From contig JAITSN010000045.1 of NCBI GenBank assembly GCA_031287715.1, positions 33,908 through 97,907 of the forward strand: 64,000 nt of DNA, in the 5' to 3' direction. Shown one piece after another: positions 1 through 9,762 of the stretch. The DNA comes from Mediterranea sp. (in: CFB group bacteria). GTDB taxonomy: Bacteria > Bacteroidota > Bacteroidia > Bacteroidales > Bacteroidaceae. The stretch's first letter is position 1, and the number at the start of each line of letters is the position of its first letter. A program made the position numbers and the translations under genes. The notes below the pieces were generated by a model. The model ran no database searches, was not told where the DNA came from, and saw only the letters and a list, made by a program, of their open reading frames with translations.

Positions 1-903
1 CACAGCAGGGTAGGGGGTTTCAAATTCCATCAACTCATTAGAAACCGGATGGTAGAAAGACAGTTTGAAAGCGTGTAAGGCCAGGCGCCCTATCGGATCG
101 TTGCCGTCCCCGTATTTCACATCACCCAATACGGGATGCTTAAGATCTTGCATGTGAACACGTATTTGGTTCTTCCTTCCGGTTTCCAATTCCAGCTCAA
201 CAAGCGAATAACCGTTGGCGCGCTTGATCGTCCGGTAATGCGTGATCGCCTTGTCACCCCCGTTATTCGTCATGCTCGAATAGGTCACATATACTTTATT
301 ATCCATCAGCCAGGAAGTAACCGTGCCGCAATCCTTTTCCATCTCACCGGAAAGCACGGCGACGTACCGGCGCTCTTTCACAATCTCCTCCCAATGATCC
401 TGAAGGGTAAACTTCGTCTTTTCATCCTTGGCAAAGACAAGCAGCCCCGACGTATCCTTGTCCAAGCGATGTACGATATACACCCGGTGCTGCCGTCCGG
501 AACGCTGAACATATTCATTTAATATGGAATGGGCGGTACGCTCTTTTTGCGTGTCGGTCCCAATGGTGAGCACTCCCTCCCGCTTTTCAACCACAAGGAG
601 ATAAGCGTCTTCGTATACGATCTTCAGCAGGTTGCTGCGAAACTCTTTCCTGCCCTTATTCTTGCCGACCTGCACATTCATGCCGGGCTTTAAGGGGAAA
701 TTATACTGCGTGGTGATTATATTGTTCACGCACACTTGCCGCTTGCTCAAAAGAGATTTGGCTGTTGTGCGGCTAATGCCGTCTTTGGCTTTCATCAGAA
801 AGTCCATAAGTTCGCAAGGCTCCTTCACCGCAAAAGTTGTGAACTGAGCCTTGGCGTGTGTCACCGGCTGCGCGGGTTTATCTTTCTTCTCTTTTTTAGC
901 CAT
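1..903 (-). CDS. RluA-family pseudouridine synthase (3' part cut by window edge)
   Basis: Minus-strand reading from ATG at 903 gives MAKKEKKDKPAQPVTHAKAQF...VYEDAYLLVVEKREGVLTIGTD...VYIVHRLDKDTSGLLVFAKDEKTKF..., with the RluA HRLDxxTSG motif. Open to the window edge, so absent from the ORF track. Confidence 0.9.
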   Translation of the reverse strand, partial: MAKKEKKDKPAQPVTHAKAQFTTFAVKEPCELMDFLMKAKDGISRTTAKSLLSKRQVCVNNIITTQYNFPLKPGMNVQVGKNKGRKEFRSNLLKIVYEDAYLLVVEKREGVLTIGTDTQKERTAHSILNEYVQRSGRQHRVYIVHRLDKDTSGLLVFAKDEKTKFTLQDHWEEIVKERRYVAVLSGEMEKDCGTVTSWLMDNKVYVTYSSMTNNGGDKAITHYRTIKRANGYSLVELELETGRKNQIRVHMQDLKHPVLGDVKYGDGNDPIGRLALHAFKLSFYHPVSNELMEFETPYPAV

Positions 904-1006
904 ATTTCCTGTATCTTTCTTTTAAAAATGCGCTGCAAGTATAGCGCCATTATCATTTGCGCCCAATTATTCATCCTGTTTTTTACAGACAGCGGACAAA
1001 AAGCTA

Positions 1007-1115
1007 TTTAGACGACGTCGTAGCTCCGTCCCGCTGTGGGAAACCATTTAGACGGCGTCGTAGCTCCATTTCATCCTTGTTTTTTGTATGGAAATCATTT
1101 AGACGGCGTAAACTT
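1007..1115. repeat. Short decayed tandem repeat, units TTTAGACGRCGTCGTAGCTCC
   Basis: TTTAGACG(A/G)CGTCGTAGCTCC starts at 1007 and 1047; a third partial TTTAGACGGCGTA starts at 1098. Confidence 0.7.
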
Positions 1116-1124
1116 CTAAAATCA

Positions 1125-1155
1125 TTTAGAATATTTTGGATTTATTCTATCTTTG
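1125..1155 (+). promoter_or_regulatory. Candidate Bacteroidetes-type promoter for the PKS cluster
   Basis: TATCTTTG (matches TAnnTTTG) at 1148-1155 with TTTA 19 nt upstream (1125-1128). Confidence 0.5.
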
Positions 1156-1354
1156 CGAGAGTTTCACATGAGAATAGTTTTAAAATAAGCAAAATGCTTA
1201 AAACTTATATCTTTTCCGATACAGAAGTTTATATTTTCAAAAAGAGACTTAGATTATAGAGTTAGAACTGCCTGGTCGCCTCCAAACTTGGCGTCTTCGA
1301 TATGAGGCAGGGCGAACGGAAACAAAACAATAAACAAAACATTTAAATTATACA

Positions 1355-2893
1355 GTGGTGAAAATGGAACCATCAATAAGATTAGCTGAAATAGAAGAGC
1401 TGTTATTTGAGGATCATAAATTAAAGCTGTCGGAATTACCTTTAGCGGAGGTAAGCAGATGCTATGATTTTCTGAAAGAATTTTCCGCAAACAAAGTCAT
1501 TTACGGCATCAATACAGGCTTCGGCCCAATGGCTCAATGGCGTGTTGATGACCAATACCTGCTTGAGCTTCAATACAATATCATACGCAGTCATTCAACG
1601 GGAGCAGGTGCTCCATTGCCTGATATATATGTAAAAGCTGCAATGATTGCCCGGTTGGGCGCTTTATTGCAGGCACGCTCGGGAGTACATGTCGATGTGG
1701 TTAAGCTGTTGGTGGAATTTATCAACCGCGGCATATATCCCTTTATTCCTGAACACGGAAGCGTGGGGGCAAGTGGTGATCTGGTACAGCTGGCGCATAT
1801 TGCCCTTGCCTTGATCGGCGAAGGCGAAGTGCGTTATAAAGGAGATTGGCGCCGGTCGGAAGACGTTTTAAAGGAAAACGGACTGACGCCGTTTAAAATT
1901 TATATCCGTGAAGGTCTTTCCATCACCAATGGAACGTCTGTCATGACCGGTATCGGAATCGTAAACCAGCTTTTAGCCGAACAATTATTGGATTGGGCTA
2001 CGTTGGCGTCCGTTTGGATGAATGAAATCGCCGCTTCTTATGACGATATGATGGCCCGGGAACTAAACGAATGTCGTCGCCATAAAGGACAACAAATAAT
2101 CGCAGAGCGTATGCGCCGGCTTGCAGAGGGGAGCCTGTGCCTGAAGAAACGCGAGCATGAATTGTATAACGGCAGTCATCAGGGAAGCAAAGTCTTTCAA
2201 CACAAGGTTCAAGCATACTATTCATTGCGGTGCGCACCGCAAATTTTAGGCCCCGTTTACGACACGCTTGAAAATGCAAGAAAGATCCTGGAAGAAGAAG
2301 TAAATTCCGCATGTGACAATCCCATTGTTGATCCCGACTCGAAAAACATTTATCACGGGGGTAATTTCCACGGCGATTATATCTCCTTAGAAGAAGACAA
2401 GGTCAAGATTGCCATGGTCCGTGTTGCCATGACGGTAGAACGGCAATTGAATTACTTATTCCACGACCGCATCAACGGTATCCTTCCTCCTTTCCTGAAT
2501 CTGGGCGTTTTAGGATTGAACTACGGGATGCAGGCTTGCCAATTCACGGCCACATCAACAACGGCCGAATGTCAGACACTCGCTATGCCGAACTATGTGC
2601 ACAGCATACCTAACAATAACGACAATCAGGATATTGTCAGCATGGGCGCCAATTCCGCCCTTCTTTGCATGAAGGTGATCGAGAATACGTATCAGGTAAT
2701 GGCTATCCACTATATCGCTTTAGCCCAGGCGGTAGATTGCTTGAAAATATCAGAAAAACTTTCTCCTGCCGCCGGACGCATTTATGAGGCAATACGCACA
2801 TTCGTTCCGGTCATTGTTGATGATACGCCTTTCTATAAGGAAATCGCTCAAATGGAAAATTACCTGAGACAAAATCCACTTCGATTAAAATAA
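1355..2893 (+). CDS. Aromatic amino acid (probably tyrosine) ammonia-lyase, HAL/PAL family
   Basis: MIO triad context GSVGASGDLVQLAHIAL; YGINTGFGPMAQ; NQD motif (DNQDIVSMG) as in PAL/TAL rather than the QED of HAL. Confidence 0.88.
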   Translation: MVKMEPSIRLAEIEELLFEDHKLKLSELPLAEVSRCYDFLKEFSANKVIYGINTGFGPMAQWRVDDQYLLELQYNIIRSHSTGAGAPLPDIYVKAAMIARLGALLQARSGVHVDVVKLLVEFINRGIYPFIPEHGSVGASGDLVQLAHIALALIGEGEVRYKGDWRRSEDVLKENGLTPFKIYIREGLSITNGTSVMTGIGIVNQLLAEQLLDWATLASVWMNEIAASYDDMMARELNECRRHKGQQIIAERMRRLAEGSLCLKKREHELYNGSHQGSKVFQHKVQAYYSLRCAPQILGPVYDTLENARKILEEEVNSACDNPIVDPDSKNIYHGGNFHGDYISLEEDKVKIAMVRVAMTVERQLNYLFHDRINGILPPFLNLGVLGLNYGMQACQFTATSTTAECQTLAMPNYVHSIPNNNDNQDIVSMGANSALLCMKVIENTYQVMAIHYIALAQAVDCLKISEKLSPAAGRIYEAIRTFVPVIVDDTPFYKEIAQMENYLRQNPLRLK

Positions 2894-2900
2894 CAGAACT

Positions 2901-3629
2901 ATGAAATATGTATTGGTAACAGGCGGCTCCCGCGGGTTGGGAAAAGCGATCTGCTTGCATTTGTCCAAGCAGGGACTTCCCATTATAATCAATTACCGCT
3001 CCAATAAGGCCGCTGCCGAAGAAACGCTCAAACAAATTGAAGAACAGGGAGGAAAAGGAGAACTCCTCTCTTTTGATGTGTCCGACCGCGACGCAGTCGA
3101 ACACGCCTTGGAGAAATGGGAAAACCAACATCCGGACGACTACATAGACATCCTTGTCAACAATGCGGGAATCCGCCAGGACAGCCTGTTGATCTTCATG
3201 CAGGACGAACAATGGCATGACGTTTTGGATACGACCTTAAACGGCTTCTTCTATATCACCCGCCGCCTGCTGAAAAATATGTTGTCGCACCGCTCGGGAC
3301 GTATCATCAATATAGCTTCGCTTTCCGGCATAAAAGGCTTACCGGGACAGAGCAATTATTCCGCCGCCAAAGCAGCCTTGATCGGCGCCACCAAAGCGCT
3401 TGCACAAGAGGTTGCACCGCGCAAAGTGACCGTCAATGCCGTGGCTCCGGGATTCATAACCACAGATATGACCAAGGATCTGGATGAAAACACATTAAAA
3501 AAGATGGTTCCGGCAGGCCGCTTCGGAAAACCGGAAGAAGTGGCCGCATTGGTGTCTTTCCTGGCTTCTGAAGATTCATCCTATATCACGGGAGAAGTAA
3601 TTTCTATTAACGGAGGACTTTATACATAA
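2901..3629 (+). CDS. 3-oxoacyl-ACP reductase (FabG/ApeQ-like, SDR)
   Basis: TGGSRGLG nucleotide-binding motif, NNAG, YSAAKAAL catalytic Tyr/Lys, C-terminal INGGLYT. Confidence 0.92.
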   Translation: MKYVLVTGGSRGLGKAICLHLSKQGLPIIINYRSNKAAAEETLKQIEEQGGKGELLSFDVSDRDAVEHALEKWENQHPDDYIDILVNNAGIRQDSLLIFMQDEQWHDVLDTTLNGFFYITRRLLKNMLSHRSGRIINIASLSGIKGLPGQSNYSAAKAALIGATKALAQEVAPRKVTVNAVAPGFITTDMTKDLDENTLKKMVPAGRFGKPEEVAALVSFLASEDSSYITGEVISINGGLYT

Positions 3630-3632
3630 AAT

Positions 3633-4850
3633 ATGGCAAGAAGAGTTGCAATTACAGGAATAGGCATTTGGTCTTGCCTGGGAAAAAATGTAGAAGACGT
3701 ACGCCAATCCTTATATAAAGGAAAGTCGGGCATCGGAATAGAACCTGCCAGATTGGAATATGGTTATCGCTCGGCGCTGACCGGCATCGTTGAACGCCCC
3801 GAACTTAAAGGAGTAATAGACCGGCGCCTGCGCATGGGACTTCCCGAAGAAGCCGAATATGCCTATATGGCAAGCAAGGAAGCCTTCAAGATGGCGAATA
3901 TAGACGATGCCTATCTATTGGCCAACGAAGTCGGTGTGATTTTCGGCAATGACTCATCGGCAAAACCCGTGATAGAAGCCGCTAAAATAATGGACGAGAA
4001 ACATGATTCGGCCTTGCTTGGCTCAGGGCTGATCTTCCAGTCGATGAACTCTACGGTGAACATGAATATGAGCACCATATTTCGTCTGCGGGGTATCAAT
4101 TTCTCTGTCAGCGCTGCCTGCGCCAGCGGTTCCCATTCCATCGGTTTAGGCTGCATGTTGATAAAACAAGGGCTTCAGAACATGATACTTTGTGGCGGAG
4201 CGCAAGAAACGAACTATTACTCAATGGCCACCTTCGACGCATTGGGCGCCTTTTCCGTTCGCATGGATGAACCGGAAAAAGCCTCCCGCCCGTTCGACCG
4301 CGACCGCGACGGACTGATTCCAAGCGGCGGCGCTGCTGCCGTGCTGCTTGAAGATTACGACCATGCGGTCAATCGCGGGGCGGCAATATTGGCGGAAGTT
4401 ACCGGCTATGGTTTTTCTTCCAATGGCGGAGGTATATCCCAACCGAATGATGACGGCTCGGTTCTTGCCATGTCAAGAGCCATGGCCGATGCAGGAGTCA
4501 GCCCGGATGATATTGATTATGTCAATGCACATGCAACATCCACTCATCAGGGAGATATGTTTGAAGCGATAGCATTGGAACGGCTGTTTCATGGGAAACA
4601 TGCCCTTATCAGTTCGACCAAATCGATGACCGGGCACGAATGTTGGATGGCCGGCGCAAGTGAAATTGTATATTCTGTCCTGATGATGCAACACAATTTC
4701 GTGGCTCCTAACATCAATCTGGAGAATCCGGATGAATATGCTCAAAAAATAAATCTTACATCCAAGACCGTAGATATGGAATTGAATACGATACTTTCCA
4801 ATTCTTTCGGGTTTGGAGGAACAAACAGCGCTTTGATCATAAAAAAATAA
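3633..4850 (+). CDS. Beta-ketoacyl-ACP synthase (KS, FabF-like)
   Basis: Cys site SAACASGSHSIG, NAHATSTHQGD, TKSMTGHECWMAGA, C-term SNSFGFGGTN. Confidence 0.92.
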   Translation: MARRVAITGIGIWSCLGKNVEDVRQSLYKGKSGIGIEPARLEYGYRSALTGIVERPELKGVIDRRLRMGLPEEAEYAYMASKEAFKMANIDDAYLLANEVGVIFGNDSSAKPVIEAAKIMDEKHDSALLGSGLIFQSMNSTVNMNMSTIFRLRGINFSVSAACASGSHSIGLGCMLIKQGLQNMILCGGAQETNYYSMATFDALGAFSVRMDEPEKASRPFDRDRDGLIPSGGAAAVLLEDYDHAVNRGAAILAEVTGYGFSSNGGGISQPNDDGSVLAMSRAMADAGVSPDDIDYVNAHATSTHQGDMFEAIALERLFHGKHALISSTKSMTGHECWMAGASEIVYSVLMMQHNFVAPNINLENPDEYAQKINLTSKTVDMELNTILSNSFGFGGTNSALIIKK

Positions 4851-4865
4851 AGTAACGTTAATGTG

Positions 4866-4884
4866 AACTTATATATTTACTAAA
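4866..4884 (+). promoter_or_regulatory. Candidate internal promoter element (AACTTATATATTTACTAAA)
   Basis: TATATTTA at 4872-4879; near-identical element at 22081-22101, the other sizeable gap in the cluster. Confidence 0.35.
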
Positions 4885-4900
4885 ATTAAATCAATAGTTT

Positions 4901-5467
4901 ATGAAAAAGAAAATGATCTCATTCGTACTTGCTGCAATGACAGTTACGAGTCTTTGTGCCGGAGATATTAACGTCAAATCCGGCGATGTTTCCGTTGTGA
5001 AAAACCCGAATAACCTGGCTACAATTCAATTTAGCTATGCACAAACCCTTGTTGAAGGGAAACCTTTAATGGAGTATTTAAAAGAACGCGGTGATGAGTT
5101 TGTAAAAGACTGGCCTAAAGAAAGCCAAGTATGCGAAAAGGCTTTTTACCGGCGTTGGAATAGTAAAAACAAAAAGGGACTGAAATTAACCGATAATCCG
5201 AATGTTCCCTATCGAATGATCATTACCGTTGATAAACTTGATCTGGGAAGTTTTGCATCCTCTTTTTTAGTTGGTTTCGGGGCCGGCGGCGCCAGAATGT
5301 CTGGAACGATAGAGATTTATGAAAAGGAAAAGAATATCTGCTTACTTACTTTGACTATCAATAACCAAACAGGACATAGCGCTTATACCGAACAAAAACG
5401 AAGAGCGGATCTATATAAAGAGTTAGTTGATGATGTCATTGAAGTAATCAAGGAGATCAAGCAATAA
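4901..5467 (+). CDS. Secreted/periplasmic protein of unknown function
   Basis: N-terminal signal peptide-like MKKKMISFVLAAMTVTSLCAG; 188 aa; no family recognised with confidence. Confidence 0.7.
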   Translation: MKKKMISFVLAAMTVTSLCAGDINVKSGDVSVVKNPNNLATIQFSYAQTLVEGKPLMEYLKERGDEFVKDWPKESQVCEKAFYRRWNSKNKKGLKLTDNPNVPYRMIITVDKLDLGSFASSFLVGFGAGGARMSGTIEIYEKEKNICLLTLTINNQTGHSAYTEQKRRADLYKELVDDVIEVIKEIKQ

Positions 5468-5483
5468 TTTTAACCCTCAGAAC

Positions 5484-6578
5484 ATGAATTTGTTTCCTGC
5501 ACTGAACAGCATTTATACAAAAGAACAGTTATCGGCCCGTGATGCACAACGCCTTGCCGAATTTATCGCCTTTGGCCCCATTGTTTTTCAAGTATCCCGT
5601 CTGATGATTAAATTCGGAATATTGGATATGCTCAGAAATAGTCATGACGGACTTACACGTGAGGAGATCGCCTGTAAGACAGGATTGTCAGACTATGCGG
5701 TAAAGGTTTTGACCGATGCTTCCCTAACCATAGGTTCCATATTATTAGATACGGCAACCGAACGTTTCTCCCTCTCCAAAACAGGCTGGTTCCTTCTGAA
5801 TGACCCGGCGACACGTGTAAATATAGACTTTAACCACGATGTCAATTATGAGGGCTGGTTTCATTTGGAAGAAGCGCTTCTGGAAGGCAAGCCTGCCGGT
5901 TTAAAACATTTCGGCGATTGGAATACCATCTATGAAGGTTTATCCCAAATCCCGGAACCGGCACGGAAAAGCTGGCTTGCTTTTGACCATTTCTATTCTG
6001 ACAGTTCTTTTGACAAAGCCCTTGAAATCGTATTCAGCCGTCCGATACGCACGTTGCTTGACGTCGGCGGGAACACAGGCCGTTGGGCCATGCGTTGTGT
6101 CGAGTATGATCATGAAGTAAATGTAACGATCATGGATCTGCCTCAGCAACTGGAAATGATGCGCTCGCAAACGGACGGTAAATCAGGAGCAGACAGAATA
6201 ACCGGTTACGAAATCAATCTGCTGGATACGAACGCCTCTTTTCCAACCGGTAAACATTTTAATGCCGTTTGGATGAGCCAATTCCTTGATTGCTTTGGCG
6301 AAGAAGAGATTGCAGGCATATTGAGACGGGCGGCAAAAGCGATGACCGGTGAAACCCGGCTCTATATTATGGAAACGTTCTGGGATAGACAGAAATATGA
6401 GCCGGCGGCGTTCTGCCTGACTCAAATCAGCCTATATTTCACGGCTATGGCCAATGGAAACAGCAAAATGTACCATTCGGAAGATATGCAACGGCTGGTA
6501 GAAGCAGCAGGACTGCGCGTGGAAACAATTCACGACCACTTAGGTCAAGGACATAGTATAATGGTTTGTAAATTATAA
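5484..6578 (+). CDS. SAM-dependent methyltransferase (O-methyltransferase-like, winged-helix N-terminus)
   Basis: LDVGGNTGRWAMRC SAM motif I, IMDLPQQ; N-terminal helical/winged-helix dimerisation-like region. Confidence 0.82.
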   Translation: MNLFPALNSIYTKEQLSARDAQRLAEFIAFGPIVFQVSRLMIKFGILDMLRNSHDGLTREEIACKTGLSDYAVKVLTDASLTIGSILLDTATERFSLSKTGWFLLNDPATRVNIDFNHDVNYEGWFHLEEALLEGKPAGLKHFGDWNTIYEGLSQIPEPARKSWLAFDHFYSDSSFDKALEIVFSRPIRTLLDVGGNTGRWAMRCVEYDHEVNVTIMDLPQQLEMMRSQTDGKSGADRITGYEINLLDTNASFPTGKHFNAVWMSQFLDCFGEEEIAGILRRAAKAMTGETRLYIMETFWDRQKYEPAAFCLTQISLYFTAMANGNSKMYHSEDMQRLVEAAGLRVETIHDHLGQGHSIMVCKL

Positions 6579-6584
6579 TAGATT

Positions 6585-6833
6585 ATGGAAAGAAAAGAGA
6601 TTGAAGCAAAAGTGAAAGCATTTCTGATTGATGATTTGGAAATTAATGAAGACGCGATCATCCCCGATGCAAGTCTGAAAGAAGACATGGGCATTGACAG
6701 CCTGGATTTCGTCGACATTGTTGTTATTGTAGAGAAAACATTCGGTTTTAAAATAAAACCGGAAGAAATGGCCGGCGTTACCACCTTAAGCCAATTCTAC
6801 GATTACATAGAAAGTAAAGTCGGGAATAATTAA
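6585..6833 (+). CDS. Acyl carrier protein
   Basis: 82 aa, phosphopantetheine site GIDSLDFVDIVV. Confidence 0.92.
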   Translation: MERKEIEAKVKAFLIDDLEINEDAIIPDASLKEDMGIDSLDFVDIVVIVEKTFGFKIKPEEMAGVTTLSQFYDYIESKVGNN

Positions 6834-6842
6834 CTATTCAAT

Positions 6843-7748
6843 ATGGAAATAGAAAAGCATGACCTTTGGAATGGAAAAACAGGCGGACAGCCATGGATGC
6901 AGCGTATGCTGATCACTTGGCTACGCCTGATGGACATTCGTATCCTCTATTTTATGATGGGATGGGTTGTACCCTTTTATATGCTATGTAATCGTAAAGG
7001 ATATACCTCTACATATAATTTTTTCAGAAAAAGGTTTGCTTTCTCTCCACTGAAGTCTTTCAGATACGTATATCTAAATCATTTCAGATTCGGACAGATC
7101 ATTTTAGACCGTTTTGCTTTTTATGCAGGGAAGACGTTCAAGTTTGAAATTGACGGATACGAAAGGTTTAAGCATTTGGCTTCGCGAGAAGAGGGTTTTC
7201 TTCAGCTAAGTTCTCATATCGGCAATTATGAATTGGCCGGTTATTCCCTTGTAGCTAAAGAAAAACATTTCAATGTGTTGGTTTTCTCCGGTGAAACAGA
7301 AACGATCATGAGAAATAGAGCAAGGGTGCTTTCGAAAAATAAAATGTGCATGATACCGGTAAAGGAAGATATGTCGCATGTGTTTTTATTGAATAAAGCC
7401 TTGAATAACGGCGAAATAGTCAGTATGCCGGGAGACAGGATATTCGGTTCCCCCAAATATGTAGAATGTCTGTTCTTTGGCGAAAAAGCAAAATTCCCAA
7501 TAGGTCCGTTTGCTGTGGCTGTCCAACGTAAAGTTCAGGTTCTGGCTGTATTCGTGATGAAAGAATCCGTTGATAAATACAAGATATTCATACGGGAAGT
7601 GAATATTGGATCAGCCGAAGAAGGACAGCTTTCACAAAAGGAAAAAATGGAAAAGCTGGCAAAAGTTTTTGCTACAGAATTGGAAAAAGTGGTAAGAATG
7701 TATCCTGTCCAATGGTTTAATTATTATGATTTTTGGTCGCATTTATGA
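6843..7748 (+). CDS. LpxL/HtrB-like lipid A biosynthesis-type acyltransferase
   Basis: 301 aa; SHIGNYELAGYSL (Hx4E-like), PGDRIFGSPKYVECLFFGEKAKFPIGPFAVA. Confidence 0.8.
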   Translation: MEIEKHDLWNGKTGGQPWMQRMLITWLRLMDIRILYFMMGWVVPFYMLCNRKGYTSTYNFFRKRFAFSPLKSFRYVYLNHFRFGQIILDRFAFYAGKTFKFEIDGYERFKHLASREEGFLQLSSHIGNYELAGYSLVAKEKHFNVLVFSGETETIMRNRARVLSKNKMCMIPVKEDMSHVFLLNKALNNGEIVSMPGDRIFGSPKYVECLFFGEKAKFPIGPFAVAVQRKVQVLAVFVMKESVDKYKIFIREVNIGSAEEGQLSQKEKMEKLAKVFATELEKVVRMYPVQWFNYYDFWSHL

Positions 7749-8182
7749 GTGAAATACGGAATATACCCATATTGGATCTGCTGCCGCAGCGCCCTCCTTT
7801 TATTATGGTAGACAAGCTGATCCATTTTGACCGGATAAAGACAATCACAGAATTTCTGGTGAAACCGGACAATCTATTCTTTGACGAAGGAAGATTCACC
7901 TCCTCCGGTCTTATAGAAAATATTGCCCAGACCTGCGCTGCACGTATGGGATATATCAATCATATCAGTAATCAGCATATCAAGCTGGGATTTATTGGAG
8001 CCATACGTAATCTGCAAATTTTCAGAACGCCCGTAGCGGATGAATTGCTGATCACTTCCATTGAAGTCAAAGAAGAAATATTTCAAATGACATTAGTGGA
8101 TGCCGCCATAAAAAGCGGTGATGAACTATTGGTAAAGGCTGAAATGAAGATTGCCCTAAGCAATATTGATTCTCAAAATTGA
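7745..8182 (+). CDS. FabZ-like hot-dog (dehydratase-like) protein lacking the catalytic His segment
   Basis: LLPQRPPFIMVDKLIHF, then FFDEGRFTSSGLIENIAQ; start ATG at 7745 overlaps previous stop (ATGA). Confidence 0.8.
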   Translation: MSEIRNIPILDLLPQRPPFIMVDKLIHFDRIKTITEFLVKPDNLFFDEGRFTSSGLIENIAQTCAARMGYINHISNQHIKLGFIGAIRNLQIFRTPVADELLITSIEVKEEIFQMTLVDAAIKSGDELLVKAEMKIALSNIDSQN

Positions 8183-8188
8183 AAGAGC

Positions 8189-8614
8189 ATGGAAAAAGAA
8201 ATTTTACCGGTATCAAAAGAATTTGAGATACGCTTCAGTGAAGTGGATTCCATGAATTTTGTATGGCATGGATCCTATTCCCTTTACTTTGAAGACGCGC
8301 GTGAGGCTTTTGGTAAGAAATACGGGCTTGGGTATCTTTTTATATTCGGTAACGGATTCTATGCTCCATTGGTTGACTTGTCATTCCAATACAAAAAGCC
8401 GCTGGTTTACGGTATGAAACCACAGATTACGATTATTTACCGCCCCACACCGGCCGCTAAGATCGTATTTGATTATGAGATCCGGAATATTGCCGACAAT
8501 AGCTTGATAGCCACCGGTCATTCGGTACAAGTCTTTCTTGACAAGCAATATCAGCTGGTCTGGAATAGTCCAAAATTCTATGAAGAATGGAAACAACAGT
8601 GGAACGTTTTGTAG
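8189..8614 (+). CDS. Acyl-CoA/ACP thioesterase, 4HBT hot-dog family
   Basis: RFSEVDSMNFVWHGSYSLYFEDAREAF, 4HBT-like signature; 141 aa. Confidence 0.85.
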   Translation: MEKEILPVSKEFEIRFSEVDSMNFVWHGSYSLYFEDAREAFGKKYGLGYLFIFGNGFYAPLVDLSFQYKKPLVYGMKPQITIIYRPTPAAKIVFDYEIRNIADNSLIATGHSVQVFLDKQYQLVWNSPKFYEEWKQQWNVL

Positions 8615-9762
8615 CGGCCAAGATTGCTGATAACATTGTGTCCCCGTTGGGCTTCACATCAGCAGAAAACTACGTTGCAGTCAAGGCAGGGAAATCCGCT
8701 TTGTGCCGTTATGAAAACAAGTGGAACATCCCCGAAACATTCATGGCCTCTCTTATCGACCGTGATGCTATCGAAGAAGAATGTGAAAAACTTCATTTCT
8801 GTCAAAGATATACCCTGTTCGAGAAAATACTCATACTTTCCGTATCCAACGCTTTGAAAAGCAGCTGTATTGATGTTTCATCCGCCAAGGTTCTCTTTAT
8901 CTTGTCCACTACAAAAGGAAATATATCTCTTTTGGACCGGAACGACCATAGTGGAATCCCTGCGGATCGAATCGTATTGGGAGAAGCGGCAAAACAAGTA
9001 ACAGATTACTTTAAGAATCCCAATCCTCCGGTTGTTGTTTCCAATGCCTGCATTTCCGGAGCCTGTGCACAAATAGCAGCCATGCGATGCTTGCAGATAG
9101 GACAATATGATTATGTAGTAGTCATGGGCGCCGATTGCCTGTCACCGTTCATCATCTCCGGCTTTCAATCATTCAAGGCGCTATCTGCGGAGCCTTGTAA
9201 ACCTTTTGACAAGGATCGAAACGGCCTTAATTTAGGAGAAGCAGCAGCGACCATAATTTATAGGAAGAAAGAGCTTTCATCCTTTCCAACCGATGAATGG
9301 ATTGCTTGCTTGGGGGCCATCAGGAATGATGCCAATCATATATCCGGTCCTTCGCGCACCGGAGAAGGAAGTTATCGTGCTTTGAGGGCGGTACTCAAAC
9401 AAGAAGGGAAAGAAGATCTGGCATTTGTAAATGCACATAGTACAGCTACGGTTTACAATGATGAAATGGAAGCTGTGGCCATACAACGCGCCGGCTTACA
9501 AACCGTACCTGTCAATGGATTGAAAGGATATTACGGCCATACTTTGGGCGCTGCCGGGATTTTGGAATCCATCATATCCATGTCTGCTGTGGACGACAAT
9601 ACAATATTGGCAACACGGGGATATGAAACACCCGGTGTAACCGTTCCATTATCCATATTCAACCGGAACTGTCCAACAGACAAGAGATCCTTTATCAAAT
9701 TATTATCCGGTTTTGGTGGATGCAATGCCGCATTGTTTTTCAAGAAAGGAATGGCTATATGA
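8587..9762 (+). CDS. Beta-ketoacyl-ACP synthase (second KS)
   Basis: VSNACISGACAQIAAM Cys site, NAHSTATVYNDEMEA, KGYYGHTLGAAGI; overlaps upstream gene. Confidence 0.85.
   Translation: METTVERFVAAKIADNIVSPLGFTSAENYVAVKAGKSALCRYENKWNIPETFMASLIDRDAIEEECEKLHFCQRYTLFEKILILSVSNALKSSCIDVSSAKVLFILSTTKGNISLLDRNDHSGIPADRIVLGEAAKQVTDYFKNPNPPVVVSNACISGACAQIAAMRCLQIGQYDYVVVMGADCLSPFIISGFQSFKALSAEPCKPFDKDRNGLNLGEAAATIIYRKKELSSFPTDEWIACLGAIRNDANHISGPSRTGEGSYRALRAVLKQEGKEDLAFVNAHSTATVYNDEMEAVAIQRAGLQTVPVNGLKGYYGHTLGAAGILESIISMSAVDDNTILATRGYETPGVTVPLSIFNRNCPTDKRSFIKLLSGFGGCNAALFFKKGMAI

Noticed and set aside
136-522. Plus-strand ORFs 136-522, 632-847 and 736-1011
   Set aside because: They lie opposite the RluA-family gene, which runs off the window start and was absent from the track.
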